From assembly GCF_042654065.1 (NCBI RefSeq), contig NZ_JBHSFP010000015.1, positions 136,875-200,874 on the forward strand: a stretch of 64,000 nt of DNA, read 5' to 3'. The translations under genes were made by a program, and so were the position numbers. Source of the DNA: Sphaerisporangium dianthi (GTDB taxonomy: Bacteria; Actinomycetota; Actinomycetes; Streptosporangiales; Streptosporangiaceae). Positions 34,818-42,687 of this stretch are shown here, piece by piece. Within the stretch, counting starts at the first letter, position 1, and each line of letters opens with the position of its first letter. The notes beneath the pieces were generated by a model. It searched no databases and was not told where the DNA came from. It saw nothing but the letters and a program-made list of their open reading frames with translations.

Positions 34818-35981
34818 ATGAACGATCTCGACCTCGATAACTTGCTGGGTGCCGAGGACGACGAAGGTCCCCGGCGCAGGTCTCGCGGCTCCAGATCCGC
34901 GCGCACCCGCAGCAGGAGGCGCCAGCGCCGTCAGCGCCGCAAGGGCTTCGTGGCGTTCTTCATCGCGATCGTCGTCATCGTCGGCGTCCTCGGCGTGGGC
35001 GGCTACTACGGCTACAACTGGATCCGCGGCGTGGCGATCCCCAAGGACTACACCGGCCAGGGCTCCGGCGAGGTCATCGTGGAGATCAAGGACGGGCAGA
35101 GCGCCACCGAGATCGCCCAGACCCTGGTCGAGCAGGGCGTCGTCGCGAGCGAGCGGGCGTTCATCAACGCCGTCGGCGCCGCGGGCAAGAGCGCCTCCCT
35201 CCAACCGGGTGAGTACAAACTTCGCAAGGGCATGGCCGCGGCCAGCGCCGTGCCGCTGCTGGACCCGAAGCGCCGGCTGCAGACCACCTTGACCGTGCGC
35301 GAGGGCCTGCGGCTCTCTCAGATCTTCCAGCAGCTCTCGACCGCCACCGGCAAGCCCGTGCGCGACTTCGAGAGGGCCGCCAAGGACGCCGAGGCGCTCG
35401 ACCTTCCCTCCTACGCCAAGAAGCGGCTGGAGGGTTTCGCGTTCCCCGCCACCTACGAGGTCTCGCCCAAGTCGAGCCCTGAGGATCTGCTCGCCGCGAT
35501 GGTGGCGCGCTACAAGAAGGCCGCGGAAGACGTCGGCCTGGTCGACGGGGCCAGGAGGGTCGGGCACACCCCGCTGGAGGTCCTGACCATCGCCAGCATC
35601 GTGGAGGCCGAGTCGGGCAGCAAGCGCGACATGCCCAAGATCGCCCGGGTGATCTACAACCGCCTCCAGCGCACGCCGCCGATGCTGCTCCAGATGGACA
35701 GCACGGTCATGTACGGCCTGAACAAGTTCGGTGTCTCCGCCACGCACGCCGACCTCAGGAGCAAGTCGCGGTACAACACCTACGCCCGCCCCGGCCTGCC
35801 GCCGGGGCCGATCACCAACCCCGGGGAAGACGCCATCAAGGCGACCCTCAAGCCGGCCGACGGACCCTGGCTGTTCTTCGTGACCACCGACACCAAGCGC
35901 GGCATCACCAAGTTCACCGACTCCCAGACCGAGCACGACAAGTTCGTCGAGGAGTTCAACCGCAACCAGGCGGCCGGCTGA
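34818..35981 (+). CDS. mltG: Endolytic murein transglycosylase MltG, second of two (canonical copy)
   Basis: 387 residues. An Arg-rich cytoplasmic segment (about 18-42), a membrane helix (about 43-67), then the MltG domain: VIVEIKDGQSATEIAQTLV, PGEYKLRKGM, EGFAFPATYEV, the catalytic block IASIVEAESGSKRDMPKIARVIYNRL (split as IASIVEAESGS and MPKIARVIYNRL), MDSTVMYGLNKFG and RPGLPPGPITNPGEDAI. It looks like the standard copy, since the acidic pair is kept. ATG 34818 is chosen over TTG 34803, neither with a strong ribosome site. The 157-base gap from copy 1 has no terminator. Its stop overlaps the aroE ATG by one base. Confidence 0.92.
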   Translation: MNDLDLDNLLGAEDDEGPRRRSRGSRSARTRSRRRQRRQRRKGFVAFFIAIVVIVGVLGVGGYYGYNWIRGVAIPKDYTGQGSGEVIVEIKDGQSATEIAQTLVEQGVVASERAFINAVGAAGKSASLQPGEYKLRKGMAAASAVPLLDPKRRLQTTLTVREGLRLSQIFQQLSTATGKPVRDFERAAKDAEALDLPSYAKKRLEGFAFPATYEVSPKSSPEDLLAAMVARYKKAAEDVGLVDGARRVGHTPLEVLTIASIVEAESGSKRDMPKIARVIYNRLQRTPPMLLQMDSTVMYGLNKFGVSATHADLRSKSRYNTYARPGLPPGPITNPGEDAIKATLKPADGPWLFFVTTDTKRGITKFTDSQTEHDKFVEEFNRNQAAG

Positions 35982-36811
35982 TGGAACGGCGTGCCGCGGT
36001 GCTCGGCTCTCCGATCGCGCACTCGCTCTCGCCGTACCTCCACCGCGCCGCCTACCGGGCCCTCGGCCTGAGCGGCTGGCGGTACGACGCGATCGAGTGC
36101 GACGAGCGGGGCCTGGCCGGGCTCATGGCCACGATGGGCCCCGAATGGGCCGGGCTGTCGCTCACCATGCCGCTCAAACGGGCGGTGCTGCCGCTGCTGG
36201 ACACCGTCGCCGACCTCGCCGTGCAGGTGGGCGGGGTCAACACGGTGGTGTTCCGCGAGGGCGGGCGGCACGGCGAGAACACCGACGTGTACGGCATCGT
36301 GCGGGCGCTCGCCGAATCGGGGGTCGCGGCGCCGCCCTCGGCGACCATCCTCGGCGGCGGGGCGACCGCGGGCTCCTCGCTGGCCGCGCTGCGCGAACTC
36401 GGGCTGCGGGAGGCGACGCTGGTCGTGCGCGACCGGTCGCGGGCGGCGGAGACCTCGCAGGTGGCCGAGCGGCTGGGCATGGCCCTGACGGTGCGGCGCT
36501 TCGACGATCTCGGCGCCGCGCTGGACACCGGCCTGGCCATCTCGACGTTGCCCTCGGGGGCCGCCGACGCCTACGCCGAGGCCCTCGCGGCCGTCCCGGC
36601 GGTCTTCGACGTGGTCTACGCCCCCTGGCCCACCCGGCTCGCCCGCGCCGTGCGCGACAAGGGCGGAACGGTCATCGGAGGCTTCGCCATGCTGCTCCAC
36701 CAGGCGGTGCGCCAGGTCGAGCTGTACACCGGCCGCGTGCCCGTGCCGGTGGAGCCCGTGCGCGCCGCGGGCGAGGCCGAACTCCTCAGGCGATCGGCTC
36801 GAACGGATTGA
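35981..36811 (+). CDS. aroE: Shikimate dehydrogenase
   Basis: 276-residue NADP-dependent enzyme of the aromatic amino acid pathway. Substrate-binding domain with LGSPIAHSLSPYLHRAAY, the catalytic Lys in LTMPLKRAV and Asp in GENTDVYG; nucleotide-binding domain with ILGGGATAGSSLAALRELG and the adenosine-site DRSRAAE. It ends the alaS-ruvX-mltG2-aroE unit. In other actinobacteria aroC-aroK-aroB follow; here a toxin-antitoxin pair reads against it, the toxin gene overlapping the last 26 bases. Confidence 0.93.
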   Translation: MERRAAVLGSPIAHSLSPYLHRAAYRALGLSGWRYDAIECDERGLAGLMATMGPEWAGLSLTMPLKRAVLPLLDTVADLAVQVGGVNTVVFREGGRHGENTDVYGIVRALAESGVAAPPSATILGGGATAGSSLAALRELGLREATLVVRDRSRAAETSQVAERLGMALTVRRFDDLGAALDTGLAISTLPSGAADAYAEALAAVPAVFDVVYAPWPTRLARAVRDKGGTVIGGFAMLLHQAVRQVELYTGRVPVPVEPVRAAGEAELLRRSARTD

Positions 36812-37202
36812 GCACCCGCACCCCGGTGCGCTCGAAATCCTTGGTGTTGCGAGTCACCATCGTCCAGCCGTTCGCCCGCGCGGTGGCGGCCAAAAGCCCG
36901 TCGACGAGTGGTAGCGGGGCCGGGGCGTTCATCGTGCCCCACTCCTCCGCCACGGCGGGTGTCACCGGGACGATGCGGTCGACGAACTCGTGCCGCAGCC
37001 GCGCCAACCACGTCTCGTAGACCGTCGCCTGGGACGGATCGCGATCACGCAGGCGTTCGATGCCTTGACGGATCTCGTCCAGCACCATGACGCTGATGTA
37101 CAGCGTTGGACCAGGGGCCATGTCGAGCCAGTCTCGGACGTGGGTGCTCGGACGCCGCTTGGTGACCTCACAGGCGACGTTGGTGTCCAGAAGAAAGGCC
37201 AT
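36786..37202 (-). CDS. vapC: PIN-domain ribonuclease toxin (VapC family)
   Basis: 138 residues, a PIN nuclease with its acidic residues in place: Asp6 in AFLLDTNVACEV, Glu in MVLDEIRQGIE, Asp in LVDGLLAATARAN and Asp in TRNTKDFE. VapC toxins cut tRNA or rRNA until the antitoxin neutralises them. The ATG lies two bases past the antitoxin stop, the usual order. The 3' end runs 26 bases into aroE on the other strand, so neither gene can be altered at the end without the other. Confidence 0.9.
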   Translation of the reverse strand: MAFLLDTNVACEVTKRRPSTHVRDWLDMAPGPTLYISVMVLDEIRQGIERLRDRDPSQATVYETWLARLRHEFVDRIVPVTPAVAEEWGTMNAPAPLPLVDGLLAATARANGWTMVTRNTKDFERTGVRVLNPFEPIA

Positions 37203-37204
37203 GA

Positions 37205-37456
37205 TCAACCCTCGAGAGTCACGGTGAGGACCGGAGAGTCCGATCGGTGGATGTCCAGCAGGCTGAGGTCGGGCGCGGACCTGAGAAACTCCTTGAAGTC
37301 GGGCGCACCGTGCTTCAGCCGCCGGTACTCGGCGATGTCGATGATGACGGCGACCTCTTCGCCATGCCGGGTGACCACCTGCGGGCCTTCGTCGTGCGCC
37401 TGCCGGATGACCTCGCTGAAGCGCTGCTTGGCTTCCTGCAACTGCCATTGGGCCAT
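37205..37456 (-). CDS. Phd/YefM-type antitoxin of the VapC pair
   Basis: 83 residues. The N-terminal Phd/YefM fold is seen in WQLQEAKQRFSEVIRQAHDEGPQVVTR and GEEVAVIIDIAEYRRLK; it binds operator DNA as a dimer, while the C-terminal tail (about 55-83) should wrap the toxin. ATG 37456 is used because GGAGGG lies six bases upstream; upstream extension to 37681 has no support. It is the first gene of the pair. A promoter candidate is at 37495-37524. Confidence 0.88.
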   Translation of the reverse strand: MAQWQLQEAKQRFSEVIRQAHDEGPQVVTRHGEEVAVIIDIAEYRRLKHGAPDFKEFLRSAPDLSLLDIHRSDSPVLTVTLEG

Positions 37457-37494
37457 GAGCACCCTCCAACCGGGCTGTCTGGATTTCGGATGCG

Positions 37495-37524
37495 ACTTTA
37501 GCATTTCCTTGCTCTCCGTGTCCG
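37495..37524 (-). promoter_or_regulatory. Putative promoter of the toxin-antitoxin pair
   Basis: On the minus strand CGGACA (37524 to 37519) and TAAAGT (37500 to 37495) are 18 bases apart, with transcription starting about 31 bases before the antitoxin ATG. It runs away from the infC promoter, 35 bases to the right. Confidence 0.45.
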
Positions 37525-37558
37525 CTCGATTCCGAACGGTCACCGAGGGTGAGGATGA

Positions 37559-37588
37559 TTCGGCGGGGGTGTGGTGTTGTGGTAATGT
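37559..37588 (+). promoter_or_regulatory. Putative promoter of the infC-rpmI-rplT operon
   Basis: TTCGGC (37559-37564) and TAATGT (37583-37588) are 18 bases apart, about 243 bases upstream of the infC start. This would give a long structured leader, listed next. Confidence 0.45.
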
Positions 37589-37594
37589 TGGTGC

Positions 37595-37830
37595 TTGATC
37601 GGTCCGGCATGGCTGCTGGACGCGCAAGCGGAGGTCCTCCTCCCACCTGATCGGCTGCGAGGCCGACGGGTCAAGGATCACTACCGGACTTTTCCGGGGG
37701 GCTCTTGATCGGCTGATCTGAGAGCCCGGTGGCCCCGCATGCGCGACGTGCGGGGCTTTTCGCTTATCCGGCGGAAAGCCCGGGCGCGGTCGAGCACATA
37801 CGCGGAAATGCCAGGTACCTAGGAGGTCCC
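37595..37830 (+). ncRNA. infC operon leader with attenuator
   Basis: Untranslated leader of about 235 bases. It has a small open frame (GTG 37591 or ATG 37609 to TGA 37648-37650), a seven-base hairpin GGGCTCT/AGAGCCC (37699-37727) with an inner GATC/GATC pair, and a rho-independent terminator at 37732-37760. A terminator between promoter and gene is the mark of attenuation, as known for the infC leaders of Bacillus (L20-controlled). The first hairpin ends four bases before the terminator stem begins. The sensed factor is not visible from sequence; L20 or IF3 are the obvious candidates. Confidence 0.6.
37732..37760 (+). terminator. Rho-independent terminator inside the infC leader
   Basis: Perfect eight-base stem GCCCCGCA (37732-37739) with TGCGGGGC (37749-37756), extended by one G-T pair, directly followed by TTTT. 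It lies 71 bases upstream of the infC start. Confidence 0.8.
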
Positions 37831-38460
37831 ATCAGCACTGAGCCCCGCATCAACGAGCGCATTCGTGTGCCCGAGGTCCGCCTCGTCGGCCCGAACGGCG
37901 AGCAGGTCGGCATCGTCTCCATCGGGGACGCCCTGAAGCTGGCCCAGGAGTCCGATCTCGACCTGGTCGAGGTCGCCGCGACGGCTCGTCCGCCCGTGTG
38001 CAAGCTCATGGACTACGGCAAGTTCAAGTACGAGTCCGCGATGAAGGCACGCGAGGCGCGCCGCAACCAGGCGCACACGATCATCAAGGAGATCAAGCTC
38101 CGGCCGAAGATCGACCCGCACGACTACGAGACCAAGAAGGGTCACGTGGTGCGGTTCCTGAAGGCCGGGGACAAGGTCAAGGTCACGATCATGTTCCGCG
38201 GGCGTGAGCAGTCCCGCCCCGAGCTGGGCTTCCGGCTCCTGCAGCGACTGGCGGAGGACGTGACGGAGCTCGGCTTCGTCGAATCCCAGCCCAAGCAGGA
38301 CGGCCGAAACATGATCATGGTGATCGGGCCGCACAAGAAGAAGGCCGAAGCCAAGGCCGAGCGGGCCGCGGCCCGCGCGAGGACCGGCGACGGCGATCCG
38401 GCGCAGGACGACGTCAGCGTCGGCGCCGACATGGCGGGGGCTTCGGAACCGCAGGAGTGA
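37831..38460 (+). CDS. infC: Translation initiation factor IF-3
   Basis: 209 residues. IF3 binds the 30S subunit and discriminates start codons. Read from the ATC codon at 37831: I-S-T-E-P-R-I-N-E-R-I-R-V, the standard N terminus, with AGGAGGT at 37821-37827. No ATG, GTG or TTG is in a sensible place, so ATC is the start: a non-standard start of the kind IF3 itself suppresses (E. coli infC uses ATT). N domain to about residue 75 (RPPVCKLMDYGKFKYE linker entry), C domain to about 170 (MFRGREQSRPELGFRLL), then a tail of about 38 acidic/Ala residues. The gene is behind an attenuator leader. Confidence 0.93.
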   Translation: MSTEPRINERIRVPEVRLVGPNGEQVGIVSIGDALKLAQESDLDLVEVAATARPPVCKLMDYGKFKYESAMKAREARRNQAHTIIKEIKLRPKIDPHDYETKKGHVVRFLKAGDKVKVTIMFRGREQSRPELGFRLLQRLAEDVTELGFVESQPKQDGRNMIMVIGPHKKKAEAKAERAAARARTGDGDPAQDDVSVGADMAGASEPQE

Positions 38461-38596
38461 CGTACGCCCGCCTGACGATCCGGCGGGACGCGAGGAGACA
38501 CCGACACCGGGTGAGGTGCCACAGCCGGGCATAGGCCCAGCTGGGGTACCTTGACCCGGGATATCGGCACGGACGAACGAGGGAGAGACGGCTGAG

Positions 38597-38791
38597 ATGC
38601 CGAAGATGAAGACGCACAGCGGTGCGAAGAAGCGGTTCCGCCTCAGCGGCAGCGGCAAGATCATTCGCCGGCGCGCGAACCGTGCCCACTACAACGAGTG
38701 GAAGTCGTCGACGCTGACGCGCCGTCTGAAGCCTGAGGTCGTCATGTCCGATGCCGACACCAAGAAGATCAAGAAGCTGCTCGGCAAGTAA
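38597..38791 (+). CDS. rpmI: Ribosomal protein bL35
   Basis: 64 residues: MPKMKTHSGAKKRFRLSGSG, the usual start, then the RRANRAHYNEWKS core. Component of the large subunit. Second gene of infC-rpmI-rplT, but 136 bases separate it from infC, with no clear terminator; GAGGGAGAGACGG lies ahead of the ATG. Confidence 0.97.
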   Translation: MPKMKTHSGAKKRFRLSGSGKIIRRRANRAHYNEWKSSTLTRRLKPEVVMSDADTKKIKKLLGK

Positions 38792-38815
38792 CCGAACCCC
38801 CGGGGAGATAGAACA

Positions 38816-39199
38816 ATGGCACGCGTAAAGCGGGCGCTCAACGCCAAGAAGAAGCGCCGCGTCGTCCTCGAGCGGGCGAGTGGTTACCGGGGTCAGCGGT
38901 CGAGGCTGTACCGCAAGGCCAAGGAGCAGATGCTCCACTCCTTGACCTACGCCTACCGCGACCGCAAGGACAAGAAGGGCACCTTCCGGCGCCTTTGGAT
39001 CCAGCGCATCAACGCCGCGGCGCGCGCGAACGGCATCACCTACAACCGGTTCATCCAGGGCCTGAAGGCCGCCGGCGTCGAGGTCGACCGCAAGATCCTC
39101 GCTGATCTGGCCGTCAACGACAGCCAGACCTTCGCCTCGCTGGCCGAGACCGCCAGGAAGGCCCTGCCGTCCGACGTGAACGCGCCGGCCGCCGGCTGA
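38816..39199 (+). CDS. rplT: Ribosomal protein bL20
   Basis: 127 residues with the L20 signature ARVKRALNAKKKRRVVLERA, SGYRGQRSRLYRKAKEQ and the globular end ANGITYNRFIQGLKAAGVEVDR. Early 23S rRNA-binding protein; in several bacteria it represses its own operon through a leader RNA. GGGGAGATA precedes the ATG, 24 bases after rpmI. A strong terminator follows. Confidence 0.97.
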   Translation: MARVKRALNAKKKRRVVLERASGYRGQRSRLYRKAKEQMLHSLTYAYRDRKDKKGTFRRLWIQRINAAARANGITYNRFIQGLKAAGVEVDRKILADLAVNDSQTFASLAETARKALPSDVNAPAAG

Positions 39200-39215
39200 T
39201 CCGACGTACGTCCGT

Positions 39216-39254
39216 GAACGACTCGTTCTCTCGCAGAGCGGGTCGTTCGCTTTT
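39216..39254 (+). terminator. Rho-independent terminator after rplT
   Basis: Ten-base stem GAACGACTCG (39216-39225) with CGGGTCGTTC (39239-39248), an inner CTCT/AGAG stem, and TTTT at 39251-39254. Ends the infC operon. Confidence 0.85.
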
Positions 39255-39313
39255 CGCGTCATGATCGAACCGCGCGGGCGCCGCAACGGTCCGGGCGTTC
39301 GTAAGGGGGGAAC

Positions 39314-40117
39314 ATGGCCGGTTCCGAGCTGACCAACACCAAGTCTCCGCGGGTCAAGGCCGCCAAGCGCCTGACCAAGCGGGCTTTTCGTGACCGTGAC
39401 AGGTCCTTCCTCGCCGAGGGCCCGCAGGCCGTCAGGGAGGCGCTCGCCCTTCCCGGCGTCGCCGTCGAGCTGTTCACTACCGCCGAGGCCGAGATCCGGC
39501 ACGCCGACATCGTGACCGCCGCACGGCTGGCCGGAGTTCCGGTGTTCGGCGCCAGCGGCGAGGTCATGGCGGAGCTGGCGCAGACCGTCACACCGCAAGG
39601 GCTGCTCGCCGTCTGCCGCTTCGTGCACGTCCCGCTGGCCGAGGCCGTCACCGAGGGCGCGGGCCTGGTCGCCGTGCTCGCGCACGTGCGCGATCCCGGC
39701 AACGCCGGCACGGTCCTGCGCACGGCCGACGCGGCGGGCGCCGACGCGGTCGTGTTCACCGACGCCTCGGTGGACCCCTACAACGGCAAATGCGTCAGGG
39801 CCAGCGCGGGAAGCCTCTTCCACCTGCCCGTCGTCACGGCGGCCCCTGTGGCGGACACCGTGCGCCATCTGAAGGACAAGGGGCTGCGGGTGCTGGCCGC
39901 CGACGGGGCCGGCGCCAAGACGCTCGACGACGTGGACCTGAGCGGCCCCACCGCGTGGATCTTCGGCAACGAGGCGTGGGGCCTGCCCGAGGAGGTCCTG
40001 GGGCTCGCCGACGAGGTCGTCCGGGTTCCCGTCTACGGGCGCGCCGAGAGCCTGAACCTGGCCACGGCGGCCGCCGTCTGCCTCTACGCCTCGGCGCGGA
40101 CCCAGCGCTCCGGCTGA
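39314..40117 (+). CDS. TrmH/SpoU-family RNA 2'-O-methyltransferase
   Basis: 267 residues of the SPOUT class, which methylates ribose in rRNA or tRNA using S-adenosylmethionine. An N-terminal substrate-binding part (VKAAKRLTKRAFRDRDRSFLAEGPQAVREAL) precedes the knotted catalytic domain: LAHVRDPGNAGTVLRTADAAGADAV (motif 1), WIFGNEAWGLPEEVL (motif 2) and RVPVYGRAESLNLATAAAVCLY (motif 3). The target cannot be read from sequence; similar genes downstream of rplT in actinobacteria are called rRNA methyltransferases, and some act on 23S rRNA. AGGGGGGAAC precedes the ATG. It has its own terminator upstream. Confidence 0.9.
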   Translation: MAGSELTNTKSPRVKAAKRLTKRAFRDRDRSFLAEGPQAVREALALPGVAVELFTTAEAEIRHADIVTAARLAGVPVFGASGEVMAELAQTVTPQGLLAVCRFVHVPLAEAVTEGAGLVAVLAHVRDPGNAGTVLRTADAAGADAVVFTDASVDPYNGKCVRASAGSLFHLPVVTAAPVADTVRHLKDKGLRVLAADGAGAKTLDDVDLSGPTAWIFGNEAWGLPEEVLGLADEVVRVPVYGRAESLNLATAAAVCLYASARTQRSG

Positions 40118-40210
40118 CCCCTCGCCTCCGCGGCCCCGTCGCCGGGAATCCCTTACCGGACAACTCGCCAGATTCCGGGCAAGGCATGCCGTCCGGCGCT
40201 GGCGCGGGGC

Positions 40211-40240
40211 TGCCGCCCGGTACGGGAAACCCGCTATTGT
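40211..40240 (+). promoter_or_regulatory. Putative promoter of the histidine kinase gene
   Basis: TGCCGC (40211-40216) and TATTGT (40235-40240) are 18 bases apart, 30 bases before the start codon. The GGGAGG ribosome site lies between. Confidence 0.4.
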
Positions 40241-40269
40241 CGGCGCTGTAGGGGTCGAGGGAGGCGATA

Positions 40270-41349
40270 GTGCGCGGCGAGCAAACCCACCGGCGAGGCG
40301 CCGATGCCGCGTGCTCGATCGACGTCGACGACCTCCCCGAGGGCGTCATCGTGGCCGACGGCCGCGGCCGGGTGGTCGCCGTCAACCGGGCCGCCTGCCG
40401 CCTCACCGGCGTGGGCGGCGACGCCGTCGGCAAGCACTTCCCCGACGTCCTGCCCTTCCGCGACGACGACGGCCGCGACTGGTGGAAGTGGCTCGACGCC
40501 TACGGAGGGCTGCGCATCCGCAGCCGCCAGCCCGAGTGCTCCCTCTACCTGCCCGGCGGCCACGAGCTGCTGGTCGCGGCCCGGTTCGTCCGCAGGCCCG
40601 CGCGAGGCGGCGAGGTCGTGCGCGTCGTGGTCACGCTGCGCGACGCCGCGGCGCGCGCCCGCCTCGAGCGCAGCCGGGCCGACCTGGTCTCCACCGTCGC
40701 CCACGAGCTTCGCTCCCCGCTCACCAGCGTCAAGGGCTTCACCGCCACCTTGCTGGCCAAGTGGAGCCGCTTCACCGACGATCAGAAGCGCGTGATGCTC
40801 GAGACCGTCAACGCCGACGCCGACCGGGTCACCCGGCTGATCACCGAGCTGCTCGACGTCTCCCGCATCGAGTCGGGCCGGCTGCAGATCCACCGCCAGG
40901 TGGTGGACGTCCCCGCCAGGACGCGCAAGATCATCGCCGGCCGGGTCGCCGCGGGCGAGCCCGAGGACCGCTTCCGCCTCGAGATGCGCGGCGAGCTGCC
41001 AGAGATGTGGCTCGACCAGGACAAGATCGACCAGATCCTCGGCAACCTGCTGGAAAACGCGGTGCGCCACGGGCGAGGTACGGTGACCATAGTGGTGGAG
41101 CCCGTCGAGTGGGGAGTTGCCGTGTCCGTGCGTGACCAAGGCGAGGGTGTCGCACCCGAGCTGGCCTCGCGCGTCTTCCGGCAGTTCTGGCGCGGCAACG
41201 GGCGCCGCCGCGGCGGCACGGGCCTCGGCCTGTTCATCGTCAAGGGCCTGGTGGAGGCCCACGGCGGCACGATCACCGTGCAGCGGGCGCCCGGCGGGGG
41301 CGCCGAGTTCCGATTTACCATGCCCGCCGGCACTCCCGACTTCGCCTGA
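40270..41349 (+). CDS. Cytoplasmic PAS sensor histidine kinase (orphan)
   Basis: 359 residues without membrane segments. A PAS domain occupies about residues 15-125 (DDLPEGVIVADGRGRVVAVNRAACRLTG). HisKA follows, with phospho-acceptor His145 in VAHELRSPL, then HATPase_c with N box NLLENAVRHG (N263), G1 VRDQGEGV, and G2 GRRRGGTGLGLFIVKGLVEAHGG. The sensor stage lies in the PAS domain and so reads a cytoplasmic signal. No response regulator gene is next to it. Its position between the methyltransferase and pheS is typical of actinomycetes. GTG start with GGGAGG. Confidence 0.9.
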   Translation: MRGEQTHRRGADAACSIDVDDLPEGVIVADGRGRVVAVNRAACRLTGVGGDAVGKHFPDVLPFRDDDGRDWWKWLDAYGGLRIRSRQPECSLYLPGGHELLVAARFVRRPARGGEVVRVVVTLRDAAARARLERSRADLVSTVAHELRSPLTSVKGFTATLLAKWSRFTDDQKRVMLETVNADADRVTRLITELLDVSRIESGRLQIHRQVVDVPARTRKIIAGRVAAGEPEDRFRLEMRGELPEMWLDQDKIDQILGNLLENAVRHGRGTVTIVVEPVEWGVAVSVRDQGEGVAPELASRVFRQFWRGNGRRRGGTGLGLFIVKGLVEAHGGTITVQRAPGGGAEFRFTMPAGTPDFA

Positions 41350-41545
41350 GGCGACGGGACGGCCGGTGGGCGACACAACGCCGGCATCCGCCGGCACGGC
41401 CGCGTCGCGTCCGGTGCCCGACCGAAACGTCGGTCCAAGGGTTCCGGCCGCGGTCAGGAGGCTGTGAGCGCCGCCCCGTTCGCCCGTGATCGCGGAGGTC
41501 GTCCACAGCGCACCGTTCGTGGCCGGTCCGCCACTCTGGACGGAC

Positions 41546-41551
41546 TAGACT
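41546..41551 (+). promoter_or_regulatory. Putative -10 box of pheS
   Basis: TAGACT, a typical actinomycete -10, 36 bases before the TTG start. No good -35 is seen at 17-18 bases. Confidence 0.35.
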
Positions 41552-41586
41552 CGTGCCCGCTCAAGCCCTGGATACGGAGCTCTCTC

Positions 41587-42687
41587 TTGTCGAACACCTA
41601 TGACCCGGTCGAGGTGACGCCGTTGCACGCCGACGAGGTGGCGCGCATGGAGGCCGAAGCCATAGCCGCCATCGACGCGGCCGCCGACCTCGACGAACTC
41701 AAGCAAGTGCGGCTCGCCCACGCCGGTGACCGGTCCCCGATCGCGCTGGCCAACCGCGAGATCGGCGCGCTGCCGCCCCAGGCCCGGGCCGAGGCCGGCA
41801 AGCGCATCGGCGGCGCGCGCAAGACCATCGGCGAGGCGCTCACCGCCCGTCAGGCCGTGCTGACCGCCGAACGCGACGAGCGTGTCCTGGTCGAGGAGAC
41901 CGTCGACGTCACCCTTCCGTGGGACCGCCGCCCGCGCGGCGCCCGCCACCCGCTCACGACCTTGCAAGAGCGCATCGCCGACGCCTTCGTCGCGATGGGC
42001 TACGAGGTCGCCGAAGGGCCTGAGCTCGAAGGCGAGTGGTTCAACTTCGACGCGCTCAACATCGCGCCCGACCACCCGGCCCGCTCCGAGCACGACACCT
42101 TCTTCGTCGGCTCGGTCGACTCGGGCATGGTGCTGCGCACCCAGACCTCCCCGGTCCAGATCCGCGCGCTGCTGTCGCGCGATCTGCCTGTGTACGTCGT
42201 CTCGCCGGGCAAGGTGTTCCGCACCGACGAGCTCGACGCCACCCACACCCCGGTGTTCCACCAGGTCGAGGGGCTGGCCATCGACGAGGGCCTGACGATG
42301 GCCCATCTGAAGGGCACGCTCGACCGGTTCGCCGAGGTCATGTTCGGCAAAGGCATCAGCACGCGCTTCCGGCCCAACTACTTTCCCTTCACCGAGCCCT
42401 CGGCCGAGATGGACCTGCGCTGCTTCGTCTGCCGGGGCGCCTCGGCCGTCCCCGGCAACCCGCCCTGCCGCACCTGCAAGTCCGAGGGCTGGATCGAATG
42501 GGGCGGCTGCGGCATGGTCAACCCGCGCGTGCTGGTGGCCTGCGGCGTCGACCCCGAACGCTACAGCGGCTTCGCCTTCGGCATGGGCGTCGAGCGCACG
42601 CTGATGTTCCGCAACAACGCCGAGGACATGCGAGACATGGTCGAGGGAGACGTGCGCTTCACGCTCCCCTTCGGTATGGAGGCCTGA
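41587..42687 (+). CDS. pheS: Phenylalanine--tRNA ligase alpha subunit
   Basis: 366 residues, class II catalytic subunit of the heterotetramer that charges tRNA-Phe. N-terminal coiled coil (about 10-95), then motif 1 around HPLTTLQERI, motif 2 (VFRTDELDATHTPVFHQVEGL), the FTEPSAEMD segment and motif 3 (GFAFGMGVERTLMFR). TTG 41587 is used: the family starts a few residues before YDPVEV, and GGAG (41576-41579) lies seven bases upstream; a longer GTG frame to 41464 has no support. One-base overlap with pheT. Confidence 0.95.
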   Translation: MSNTYDPVEVTPLHADEVARMEAEAIAAIDAAADLDELKQVRLAHAGDRSPIALANREIGALPPQARAEAGKRIGGARKTIGEALTARQAVLTAERDERVLVEETVDVTLPWDRRPRGARHPLTTLQERIADAFVAMGYEVAEGPELEGEWFNFDALNIAPDHPARSEHDTFFVGSVDSGMVLRTQTSPVQIRALLSRDLPVYVVSPGKVFRTDELDATHTPVFHQVEGLAIDEGLTMAHLKGTLDRFAEVMFGKGISTRFRPNYFPFTEPSAEMDLRCFVCRGASAVPGNPPCRTCKSEGWIEWGGCGMVNPRVLVACGVDPERYSGFAFGMGVERTLMFRNNAEDMRDMVEGDVRFTLPFGMEA

